Shown here: in pieces, positions 14,843 through 23,153 of the stretch
How the letters are laid out: each line of letters begins with the position of its first letter
How positions within the stretch are numbered: the first letter of the stretch is position 1
Assembly (NCBI GenBank): GCA_902168205.1
Contig: CABHOK010000014.1
Location: 744,001 to 808,000, forward strand
Direction: 5' to 3'
Origin: an uncultured Chitinophaga sp.
Lineage (GTDB): Bacteria > Bacteroidota > Bacteroidia > Cytophagales > Cyclobacteriaceae
DNA length: 64,000 bases
The notes under the pieces: generated by a model
The model's database searches: none
Seen by the model: the letters and a program-made list of their open reading frames with translations, nothing else
Told to the model about the DNA's origin: nothing
Position numbers and translations under genes: made by a program

Positions 14843-16408
14843 TTATGATTGTTTCTCGGGTAGTATAACTACAAAAGTAGCACCGGAATCGGGTTTACTT
14901 TCTGCATACATTATACCATTGTGATTATCGATAATTTTTTTGCAAATGGCTAGTCCTATACCAGAGCCGGGGTACTCTGCTTTACCATGCAGCCGCTGAA
15001 AGATCTGAAAAATGCGGTCTGCATATTCTTCTTCGAAACCTATACCATTATCACTTACCTGTAGCTTGAAAAATTCTTTATCAACAGGAAGATGATGTTC
15101 TTCTTTTTCAGTTTTACTGGCTTTGCTGCTGGTTATTTTTATCACGGGTGCAATAGCAGGCTTTCTGAATTTGATAGCGTTGCTCAACAGGTTGTTGAAG
15201 AGCTGCTTCATTTCAGAAGCCACCGCTTCGAGCCGCGGCAATGCCGATGTAACTATACTCGCATTGGTTTCTTCGATCTTCAGTTCAAGATCGGTTTTTA
15301 CATTGGCAATTATATCCTGCAGGTTTATCCACTCGAATGCGTACGAACTTCGACTGGTTCGTGAAAACTCGAGCAGGTTATCAATCAGCATACGCATGTT
15401 CTCAGCCGAAGCCATAATGCGTTCCAGGTATAGCCCGCCATCGGGACCTAATTTATCTATGAATTTTGCTTTGAGCCGCTCACCGAAGGTTGATATTTTC
15501 CGGATGGGTTCCTGCAGATCGTGCGAAGCTATATAGGCAAATTCTTCCAGCTCTTTGTTCGAGCGATTCAATTCACGAATGCTGCGGTCACGGTCGCGCT
15601 CAAAATTACGCAAGCGTGTAATATCGCGTGTTATACCTACAACCTTTATAGCACCGCCATCAGTGTTCGTTACTACTTTCGCTTTTGTAGATACAATCTT
15701 GGTTGCACCGGTTCGGGTTTTTACCTGGTACTCCTGTTCAAAGCCCGATTTCGTGCTGATCGCATCTTGCAGCGCGTGTTCAAATGAAGCTATATCTTCG
15801 GCTGATACCAGGTCTACATAAAAATCATAGGTGATGGCAGGCCGATCGTCTTCTTCAAATTCAAGTAACTGGTATAGACCTTTTGTCCAGGTAATTTTTT
15901 GATCGGCGATAGTATACGTCCAGCTGCCCAGTTGAAGAAGCTCTTCAGTTTCTTCAATTAAACTGCGCACAGCTTTTACTTCTTCTTCGCTTTTCCGGAA
16001 GTCGGTTATATCCTGTGCTATAAATAAAAATGAAGCAGGCTGGCCTGTTTCGGCTCTGCGCATAACCGTACCATGGGTTCGGAAGTAGCGCCAGTAACCT
16101 TCTTTATGATTGAGTCTGCAGTTAAAGCAATACGAATCATTATTTTGTAACGCATAGAATTTCTCCAGCTCGTGCTGAACAAGTTCTATATCTTCTTTGA
16201 AAATAAGCTCATTCAGGTCGCCACCGATATCTTCATAGGAGAATCCCAGAAAATCATGAACCTTCCTGTTGAGGAATGAAATATGTTTCGTATCTACATC
16301 ATAGATGTAGATGATGGCGGGAAAGAAATCAGCTATTTTTTCATCAAAGGCATTCCGGCTCTCACCGGCTTCAAACAACGTTTTAAAGTATTGAATGTGC
16401 TCACTCAT
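14843..16408 (-). CDS. PAS-PAS sensor histidine kinase
   Basis: Soluble kinase of 521 aa: PAS domain at about 26-137, with the PAC-like YWRYFRTHGTVMRR and AQDITDFRKSEEE; a second PAS at about 155-268 (GSWTYTIADQKITWT, VVGITRDITRLR); HisKA with H296 in YIASHDLQEPIRKI; and an ATPase domain with N-box FNNLLSNAIKF, DNGIGF and GSGIGLAICKKI. The SHDLQEPIRKI box is the phytochrome-like kinase subgroup. Its start overlaps the sigma-54 activator gene by 4 bases, indicating tight co-translation and making it a good candidate cognate kinase. Confidence 0.93.
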   Translation of the reverse strand: MSEHIQYFKTLFEAGESRNAFDEKIADFFPAIIYIYDVDTKHISFLNRKVHDFLGFSYEDIGGDLNELIFKEDIELVQHELEKFYALQNNDSYCFNCRLNHKEGYWRYFRTHGTVMRRAETGQPASFLFIAQDITDFRKSEEEVKAVRSLIEETEELLQLGSWTYTIADQKITWTKGLYQLLEFEEDDRPAITYDFYVDLVSAEDIASFEHALQDAISTKSGFEQEYQVKTRTGATKIVSTKAKVVTNTDGGAIKVVGITRDITRLRNFERDRDRSIRELNRSNKELEEFAYIASHDLQEPIRKISTFGERLKAKFIDKLGPDGGLYLERIMASAENMRMLIDNLLEFSRTSRSSYAFEWINLQDIIANVKTDLELKIEETNASIVTSALPRLEAVASEMKQLFNNLLSNAIKFRKPAIAPVIKITSSKASKTEKEEHHLPVDKEFFKLQVSDNGIGFEEEYADRIFQIFQRLHGKAEYPGSGIGLAICKKIIDNHNGIMYAESKPDSGATFVVILPEKQS

Positions 16409-17910
16409 ACTTCATGATGAAACTCAATGTTATTGAGTTCTTTGTATTGCTTGATTTTATTATAGAGTGTTTTACGATCGATCTTTAAAAGCTTCGCTGC
16501 TTTGCTTTTGTTGAAGTTTACGCGCTTCAGTGCCTCGAGAATAATTTCATACTCGGCATCTATACCGGCACCTTTCAAGCCTGTTTCTTTAATAATAGGA
16601 CGTGTATAACTTGGTGTTGGTGGTAAGCCTGAATCCATGTAGGGAGAAGCTATAGGAGCAGAAGTATCTGCGCCACTGTTATCAAACTGCAGTTTGGTAT
16701 AGTTTGATACTTCAAATGGTATACTCTTCACATCAATAACATCACCATCCGCTAATAGTGTAGCACGTTTGATAACATTCTTAAGCTCGCGCAAGTTGCC
16801 ATGCCATACATAGTTCTGGAAAATGGTTTCAACTTCCGGAGTAAATCCTTTTACATTTTTACCAAGCTCCTGATTGGTGATATTCAGGAAGTGATTGGCG
16901 AATATCATGACATCATTTTTGCGTTCGCGCAATGGCGGAACGTTGATCTGAAATTCGTTGAAGCGATGGTAAAGGTCTTCGCGAAATTTGCCGTTACGGC
17001 ATGCATCCCAGAGTTTTTCGTTGCTCGCTACAATAATGCGTACATCCAGGTCTATATCTTTTGTACCACCTACACGTTTCATTTTTCGCTCTTGTGTAAC
17101 GCGAAGTAATGACACCTGTACATCATACGGCAGGTTGGCAATTTCATCCAGTAGTATCGTGCCGCCGTTGGCAAGTTCAAAACTTCCTATCTTCTGACCG
17201 ACAGCTCCCGTGAATGATCCTTTTTCGTGACCGAATAATTCACTACCTGCAAGTTCTTTTGACAGGGCTCCACAATCTATCGCGATAAAAGGTTTATCAG
17301 AACGTTTGCTTCGCTTATGTATCTCTTGTGCGATCGCTTCTTTACCACTTCCGCTTTCGCCATAGATAATTACACTATAATTGGTTGGACCAACAAGGTC
17401 GATCTGGTTTAGTATATTTTTAAAATCAGGACTGTTGCCGAAAATATAGATTTGATTTGAATCTCCCTTTTTACCGTTTGATACCTGCGTTCTGCTTCCA
17501 TTGTACTCTTCGGTGTTGGCAGGTGCTACCTGTGTTACAACAGGAGCCGGTTCTTTCAGGGCACGTTTTATAGTAATGAGAATTTCATCAGGCAACAACG
17601 GTTTTGTTACATAGTCTATTGCTCCGAGGCGCATTACCTCTACAGCCGTTTTTATATTACTATAGCCTGTAATGATAATTACAGGCACTGCCGGAAGTTT
17701 ATCTTTTATATTCTTGAGAATGGTGGTACCATCCATATCCTCCAGCTTGAAATCGCAGAGGATAAGATCCGGATTTGTTCCCTCCAATATTTCCAATGCC
17801 TTTTTGCCGCTGTTTGCCTCAATAGCCTCAAAGCCGTGCTTGGACAAAAAACGCTTCAGAACAAGGCACATGTCCTTATCGTCATCAATGATTAATATTT
17901 TTTCAGCCAT
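16405..17910 (-). CDS. Sigma-54-dependent response regulator (NtrC family)
   Basis: Transcriptional activator of RpoN promoters. Receiver domain 1-120 (acceptor D53, T81, K103), AAA+ domain about 150-385 with Walker A GESGSGK (184-190), a GSFTGA loop at 231-236 (the sigma-54 contact loop, normally GAFTGA), Walker B LLDE with D255/E256 and an R-finger region FREDLYHRF. A Fis-type helix-turn-helix lies near residues 465-495 (NKSKAAKLLKIDRKTLYNKI). The Ser in place of Ala in the contact loop occurs in some active members. Located between rpoN and its probable kinase in one operon. Confidence 0.96.
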   Translation of the reverse strand: MAEKILIIDDDKDMCLVLKRFLSKHGFEAIEANSGKKALEILEGTNPDLILCDFKLEDMDGTTILKNIKDKLPAVPVIIITGYSNIKTAVEVMRLGAIDYVTKPLLPDEILITIKRALKEPAPVVTQVAPANTEEYNGSRTQVSNGKKGDSNQIYIFGNSPDFKNILNQIDLVGPTNYSVIIYGESGSGKEAIAQEIHKRSKRSDKPFIAIDCGALSKELAGSELFGHEKGSFTGAVGQKIGSFELANGGTILLDEIANLPYDVQVSLLRVTQERKMKRVGGTKDIDLDVRIIVASNEKLWDACRNGKFREDLYHRFNEFQINVPPLRERKNDVMIFANHFLNITNQELGKNVKGFTPEVETIFQNYVWHGNLRELKNVIKRATLLADGDVIDVKSIPFEVSNYTKLQFDNSGADTSAPIASPYMDSGLPPTPSYTRPIIKETGLKGAGIDAEYEIILEALKRVNFNKSKAAKLLKIDRKTLYNKIKQYKELNNIEFHHEV

Positions 17911-17952
17911 ATATTTTTTAAAAATAACTACACCTATAATTACTCAAAAAAA

Positions 17953-19371
17953 TTACGCCCAGAAAGCCCGCATCTGAGCAACGGGTATCTGAAGATGCTC
18001 ACGGTATTTGGTAACGGTGCGTCTTGCGATGTTAAAGCCGCGTGTTGCCAGCAACGATGCCAGTTGCTGATCTGAGTATGGAGACTTCTTATCCTCGCAC
18101 TTGATAACTTCTTCAATCTCCTTCTGGATAACTTTGTTGCTGATCACTGCACCGCTCTTGTTCTCGATACCTTCGCTAAATAAGCTCTTTAATAAAATCG
18201 TTCCAAAGGGCGTTTGAATGTACTTGTTACAGGTAATGCGTGACACCGTAGATATATCTACCCCGGCCATCTCCGCTATATTTTTCAGGATCATCGGTTT
18301 GAGTTGTGACTTGTCTCCATCCTGAAAATAATCGAACTGGTATTGAACAATGGCATTAATAACATTTAGCATGGTTGTTTCACGCTGGCGTATGGCATTT
18401 ACAAACCACTCTGCTGAACTGAGTTTGCTCTTCAGGTATTGGAACGTACGTGTATCTTTACCTTTCTCGGCTTCCTTTACCATTGCTTTCATGCGATTGC
18501 TGATGACGAGATTAGCAGAGCGCTGATTGGTAAGACCTACTTCCATGCCATCTTCACGATGGGTGATAAAGAAATCGGGAATAATTGTGTCGGCTGAAGT
18601 TCTTTCTTCGGTGCTTCCAATTGGATTGAGGTTCAGAGCGCCCATCATCTCCAACACCATACGTAATTCTTCCTCGTCAATCTGTAAAGCGTTTTCTATT
18701 TTTTCGAAGTTCCGCGCCTTTAGATCATCGTAGTGTTTTTCAAGAATGGTAAGCGCTGCTTTTACATCCGGACATTTTGTATTCATGCGCTTCAGTTGCA
18801 ACAGCATACACTCACGAATGTCGCGCGCCCCTACGCCTGCGGGTTCAAAGCTTTGTATAACGTGTAGTAATTTTTCGGCATCTTCTCCTTCAATCCACTT
18901 CATGGTTTTGAGCGAGAAATCTTCAGCGAGTGTTTCGAGAGGTGTTTCAAGAAAACCTTTTTCATTCAGGTTTCCGATGACGAACTGTGCGAAGGCTTCG
19001 TCTGTTTCAGAAAGTTTTATAGCTGATAACTGTTCTTCAAGATCTACTTTGAAATCGCGGCCCGCAACGATAGGCCTATCCGGCATTTCTTCCTGCTGAT
19101 AATATTGTCTGTTTTCAGTTTTATAGTCGGGTATATCATCATAACCATATTCATCCCAATCCTGAAACTCCTGAACTTCTTCTTTGCTATTGGTTGTTTC
19201 TATTTCATCAGAATTATCCTTCTCCTCGATAATAGGATTTTCCTCCAATTCGTTTTTTATTCGTTGCTCAAGTTGTAAGCTTGTTAAGTGAAAGAGCTCA
19301 AGCATCTGAAGCTGCTGAGGATTTATTTTTAGCTGTTGCTTCTGCGTTAGATTCTGACGTAACATAGCCAA
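17953..19371 (-). CDS. rpoN: RNA polymerase sigma-54 factor RpoN
   Basis: Alternative sigma factor recognising -24/-12 promoters and needing an AAA+ activator. The Q/L-rich region I is at the N-terminus (KQQLKINPQQLQMLELFHLT), followed by an acidic region II (about 45-95), the core-binding region and the DNA-binding part. The C-terminal RpoN box reads ARRTVTKYR at about 449-457, one position changed from the classic ARRTVAKYR. The helix-turn-helix segment VDISTVSRITCNKYIQTPFG is intact. Length of 472 aa is normal. First gene of the operon, 42 bases before the activator gene; its own promoter lies in the 180-base divergent region to the CHASE3 kinase. Confidence 0.97.
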   Translation of the reverse strand: MAMLRQNLTQKQQLKINPQQLQMLELFHLTSLQLEQRIKNELEENPIIEEKDNSDEIETTNSKEEVQEFQDWDEYGYDDIPDYKTENRQYYQQEEMPDRPIVAGRDFKVDLEEQLSAIKLSETDEAFAQFVIGNLNEKGFLETPLETLAEDFSLKTMKWIEGEDAEKLLHVIQSFEPAGVGARDIRECMLLQLKRMNTKCPDVKAALTILEKHYDDLKARNFEKIENALQIDEEELRMVLEMMGALNLNPIGSTEERTSADTIIPDFFITHREDGMEVGLTNQRSANLVISNRMKAMVKEAEKGKDTRTFQYLKSKLSSAEWFVNAIRQRETTMLNVINAIVQYQFDYFQDGDKSQLKPMILKNIAEMAGVDISTVSRITCNKYIQTPFGTILLKSLFSEGIENKSGAVISNKVIQKEIEEVIKCEDKKSPYSDQQLASLLATRGFNIARRTVTKYREHLQIPVAQMRAFWA

Positions 19372-19550
19372 TGGTTTTGGTTTAAATATTAAAACCTATA
19401 TGCAACCCTAAAACCAAACTTTTTTGCCCGTTGATTTTTTTTTAAGATTCTGATTGTCAGATAAATGTAATTTCTAAAAATAAAGCGGTCAAGTGTAAAT
19501 GAGGAGTATTGGGGAAAATGTTGCTCATTTTGTAGAAATTAATCTATTCT

Positions 19551-20954
19551 ATGCGTAAGTCCGTTATAATAACCTACTTAGCTTTTTTCGTTTCCCTCGT
19601 TATTTTGCTCGGCATTGGGTTTAACTTTTATACCCGGTTATTGCGCTATAATTATTCCATCACCTGGATTGAACGCACCCACGAGGTGTTGCAGGAACTC
19701 AAGAACCTCGAAAATTATTTCAAGGAAATGGAGAGCAGCCAGCGCGGCTTCCTGCTCACCAACGACAGCCTTTTTATAAAACCTTTTGAAGAACGACTCA
19801 GCGCTGTGCGCGGATCATTCAGCCGCTTACTCGAGCTTACGAGTGAAAACCCCGCGCAGCAAAAAAAACTAAAAGACCTCAGCTATATAATTGCCCGAAG
19901 AATAGATATACTCGAAGAGAGCACAGCGCTTCATAAACTGGACAGAACATTATTTGAGAAACGCTTAAGGGCAGGAAGAGAAACGATGCAGGAATGCGAA
20001 GCTATTCTCAAGGATATAGAGCAGGAAGAAAAACGCCTGCTGGTTACACGAAGAAAGATAAAAGACTCGTACGGCTCGGCTTCATCTAACTACTCGGTTG
20101 TAATATTTACATTTTCATTTGTTGTGTTCATTATCACGTTTCTGCTCATTATACGCGAGCTATCGAGACGATTCCGATACCAGCGTGAACTGGAACTAAA
20201 GATTACCGAGCTCAATCAAGCCAACGCGGAGCTGGAGCAAATTACATTTGCAGCTTCGCACGATCTGCAGGAACCGCTGCGCAAAATTTTAACCTTTAGT
20301 GATATGCTAAAGGTAAAGTATAAAGATGAATTACCTGCCGAAACACAGCGGCTGGTAGAGCGTTTGCAATTCTCGGCAACGCGCATGCATGAGCTGGTGG
20401 AAGACCTGATGAACTTTACGCAACTGGTAGGACAAAAAGAAGAATCGCAACGGGTATCACTGAAAGAAGTTGTGGAGGAAGTACAGCATGAGTTGAAAGA
20501 TATATTTACCGCTAAAGATGTAAAGCTCTCCATCGATTTGCGTCTGCCGGATATAACCGGGTATCGTTCACAATTAAATCTGCTGTTTCATTCGCTGTTG
20601 GACAATGCCGTGAAATTCTCGAAAGAAAATGTGCCTCCGGCAATATTTATACTTACGCAGCAAGCCACGGCGGAAGAAATGAAAGAGAAATTTAAAATCC
20701 GGTACGACAGCCAGCACTATATTAAAATTATTGTACGCGATAATGGCATTGGCTTCGATAATGAATTTGCCGGAAGGATGTTCAATTTATTTCAACGGCT
20801 GCACTCGCAGCAATCGGCCTATACGGGTAAGGGTATTGGACTTACCATTGTGAAGCGAATTATGACGAACCACCTCGGGTTTGTATCAGCTCACGGGAAA
20901 GTAAATGAAGGTGCCGAGTTTGTTTTATACTTCCCCGTGAGTGAATCTGCCTGA
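19551..20954 (+). CDS. CHASE3-domain membrane histidine kinase
   Basis: Sensor kinase of 467 aa with two membrane helices (about 6-26 and 181-202) bracketing a periplasmic CHASE3 domain (WIERTHEVLQELKNLEN, then ESSQRGFLLTND). A coiled coil and HisKA domain follow with H237 in AASHDLQEPLRKI, and an ATPase domain with N-box HSLLDNAVKF, DNGIGF and GKGIGLTIVKRI. CHASE3 domains sense unknown extracellular cues. No response regulator is linked. Divergent from rpoN with a 179-base spacer and tail-to-tail with the phytase gene (3 bases between stops). Confidence 0.93.
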   Translation: MRKSVIITYLAFFVSLVILLGIGFNFYTRLLRYNYSITWIERTHEVLQELKNLENYFKEMESSQRGFLLTNDSLFIKPFEERLSAVRGSFSRLLELTSENPAQQKKLKDLSYIIARRIDILEESTALHKLDRTLFEKRLRAGRETMQECEAILKDIEQEEKRLLVTRRKIKDSYGSASSNYSVVIFTFSFVVFIITFLLIIRELSRRFRYQRELELKITELNQANAELEQITFAASHDLQEPLRKILTFSDMLKVKYKDELPAETQRLVERLQFSATRMHELVEDLMNFTQLVGQKEESQRVSLKEVVEEVQHELKDIFTAKDVKLSIDLRLPDITGYRSQLNLLFHSLLDNAVKFSKENVPPAIFILTQQATAEEMKEKFKIRYDSQHYIKIIVRDNGIGFDNEFAGRMFNLFQRLHSQQSAYTGKGIGLTIVKRIMTNHLGFVSAHGKVNEGAEFVLYFPVSESA

Positions 20955-20957
20955 ATG

Positions 20958-22037
20958 TTACTGAGCCGATCGTAATTCTTTTCCGGCTATATCTTCCCAA
21001 CGATAAAATTGGAATGTTTTATCATCGCTCATGGCTACAAACAACCCGTGCGGAAATCCGGGCAACGCTATGCTGGTAACATCACTGCCATCGCTTTCAA
21101 CTGTGGAAGTCTTTACAGTTTTTAATAGCGGATGATCGTGCTTGCTGTTTTTGCCTTCGCGCAAATATATATGGAACTGGTTGGCCTGCTGATCGGATAC
21201 AAGTATATATCCTGTACCATCTTTAAATTTATAAATGGATATACCTTCGTGATTGTCAGTAAAGCCGGTCGTGCCGAAGTGAGCAAGTTCGGTGTTGGCG
21301 CTATCCGGATGCGCATAGTACTTGCGAATGCCGACACCTTCGTCTGAATAGTATATATATCCCAGCTCATTGTCCACCGCGATGGATTCTATTTCGTTTT
21401 TGCCACTATAGTTTCCGAATTTACGAACTAGTTTTCCGGTTACATTTCCACTGCCGTCATCCTGCAGCAGGTATTGCCAGATATAGCTTCCATCGGTAGG
21501 TCCGGATTTTCTCCCAACAATAGCATAGATCTTTCCATCAGCCGGATTAGTATATAGCGCTACCCCCATGGGCGCGCGCAATGAATCATTTTCAAAAACC
21601 GGTATACCACCTTTGTCTATTGCCTTCATATCAGGCAAACTGAAAACACGGATGGAATTTGTGTTACGCTCGGTGCATACGGCTATATCTGTTTTTTTAT
21701 TCTGAAGACTAAGACCATATGCTATATCTACATTATTAGGGCGCTTAATGTTCTTTACCGTTTTTGATTTGATCTCTTTTCCATTCAGATCAAATACATA
21801 GAGCGCACCATCACCGGCATCGCCACCTTTGTCGGTGCCCACGATCAGGCTCTGAGACGGATCATTCGGGTTGATCCAGAATGCAGGATCATCGCTGTCA
21901 TACGACACAGTATCGGACGCAAACACGGGTTTAACTACGGCTGCAGTATCTACCTGGGCTGGTGATGTCGGTGTCTCTTTTTGTTTGCAGGCTATAAATA
22001 AAAATGCGGGTGCTGTAAGTATCAGTAATCGCTTCAT
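20958..22037 (-). CDS. Beta-propeller 3-phytase lipoprotein
   Basis: Calcium-dependent beta-propeller phytase that removes phosphate from inositol hexakisphosphate. A lipoprotein signal peptide with lipobox FIAC (C17) means it is membrane-anchored, probably on the outer membrane. Family features: YDSDDPAFWINPNDPSQS near the start of the mature domain, VGTDKGGDAGDGALYVFDL, NNVDIAYGL, EGISIYKF and a GFPHGLFVAMSDDKTFQFY ending. Blades of the propeller run to about residue 355. Length 359 aa is normal. It is the last gene of a minus-strand set with an acidic lipoprotein and a TonB-dependent receptor. Confidence 0.93.
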   Translation of the reverse strand: MKRLLILTAPAFLFIACKQKETPTSPAQVDTAAVVKPVFASDTVSYDSDDPAFWINPNDPSQSLIVGTDKGGDAGDGALYVFDLNGKEIKSKTVKNIKRPNNVDIAYGLSLQNKKTDIAVCTERNTNSIRVFSLPDMKAIDKGGIPVFENDSLRAPMGVALYTNPADGKIYAIVGRKSGPTDGSYIWQYLLQDDGSGNVTGKLVRKFGNYSGKNEIESIAVDNELGYIYYSDEGVGIRKYYAHPDSANTELAHFGTTGFTDNHEGISIYKFKDGTGYILVSDQQANQFHIYLREGKNSKHDHPLLKTVKTSTVESDGSDVTSIALPGFPHGLFVAMSDDKTFQFYRWEDIAGKELRSAQ

Positions 22038-22097
22038 TGTAAAATATACTTAATTTACGCTGATCGTGCCGTGAGCACGGTCAGCCATTCTATACCA

Positions 22098-23135
22098 TTA
22101 ATCTTTTGTAAAGGTGAAACTAACGCCATCACCATTGCTAAATAGTTCTTCGCCTTCTTTGAAGTGATCTTCATCCACAACTTTCAGAAAATGAATTGTT
22201 ATGGTTTCTTCAGCTTCATTGATTTCATATTCACTGTCGATGATGAAATCCAGTTCGTCTTCTTCAACGCCTTCGTCATTTACAATAACGTGGCTTCCTT
22301 CCAACGATAACTCACCATCTTCGGCTTCATACTCTGCTTCGATCTCGATCACTTTGTTTTCAGTCTCTGTTTCAGACTCACCGTTTTCGCAGGTAGTAAT
22401 TTCTTCTTCCTCTGCTAATTCGATTTCGAATTTCATTTCTTCGAATTCAAATTCAGCTTTTACTTTTCCGGTGATGTCTTCAAAGTTTATCCCTTGCAGT
22501 TCAGGATTTAAGGGCCCAAATATACTTTTAAAAGCTTCGAACTCTTCTTCGTTGTTAAACTCAAGTTCCCATTCGCCTGCCGCGTCATTGTCTAATACTT
22601 CGTATTCGAATACATTTGGTGAACCCAGTATAACACGCTCAGATGATTTGAGATTAGATAATTCAAATTTGAAACTGCCTTTCGTTTCATCTTCACCGGG
22701 CAACGTAAGTATAACTTCGAAAGAAGTAGGTACGAATTTCAAATCTTCATCACGTGAAAGTGTAATGGTTCCGGAGAGGCCGTCATTGCTTGCCGTAAAA
22801 GGAATTTCGCGTTCGTATGTACAATCGTCTACTTCAACTTCGTATATAATCTTGTCGATAGTTACATGATCAGCCATGTCCTCTTCAAGATCGGTAATAG
22901 TATAATCTATTGTGATGCTGCTTTCGGGAAGTGCAGCATCCGGTAAATAATCAGCGAACTTAACTTCTATGCTATAGTCCTCTGCATCGGCAAGGTCAGC
23001 GCCTTCCTCTGCATCCAGCAACAGCTGAAGGGGGAAGTTATTATCGTTCGGTTTTTCGTCCAGCGAATTATCGGCACAGCTCACAAAGGCTGTTAATATC
23101 AAGGCTGTCGCCAAAGTATATAAATGCTTTTTCAT
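22098..23135 (-). CDS. Acidic hypothetical lipoprotein
   Basis: 345 aa with lipoprotein signal (lipobox FVSC, C20). The mature protein is strikingly acidic, with long runs of D and E (for example EEEITTCENGESETETENK and FEFEEMKFEIELAEEEE) and beta-strand-like alternation; few basic residues. No recognised domain. It lies 18 bases downstream of the TonB-dependent receptor gene and 60 bases upstream of the phytase gene, so it is the position where SusD-like or other surface lipoproteins usually sit, but it is not SusD-like. Possible calcium- or cation-binding surface protein (inference). Confidence 0.7.
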   Translation of the reverse strand: MKKHLYTLATALILTAFVSCADNSLDEKPNDNNFPLQLLLDAEEGADLADAEDYSIEVKFADYLPDAALPESSITIDYTITDLEEDMADHVTIDKIIYEVEVDDCTYEREIPFTASNDGLSGTITLSRDEDLKFVPTSFEVILTLPGEDETKGSFKFELSNLKSSERVILGSPNVFEYEVLDNDAAGEWELEFNNEEEFEAFKSIFGPLNPELQGINFEDITGKVKAEFEFEEMKFEIELAEEEEITTCENGESETETENKVIEIEAEYEAEDGELSLEGSHVIVNDEGVEEDELDFIIDSEYEINEAEETITIHFLKVVDEDHFKEGEELFSNGDGVSFTFTKD

Positions 23136-23153
23136 TTCTTTTTCAGGTTAAGG

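Noticed and set aside
22201-22869. 222-aa plus-strand frame opposite the acidic lipoprotein gene
   Set aside because: Its Ser-rich protein is just the complement of D/E codons; the minus-strand gene has the lipoprotein signal and context.
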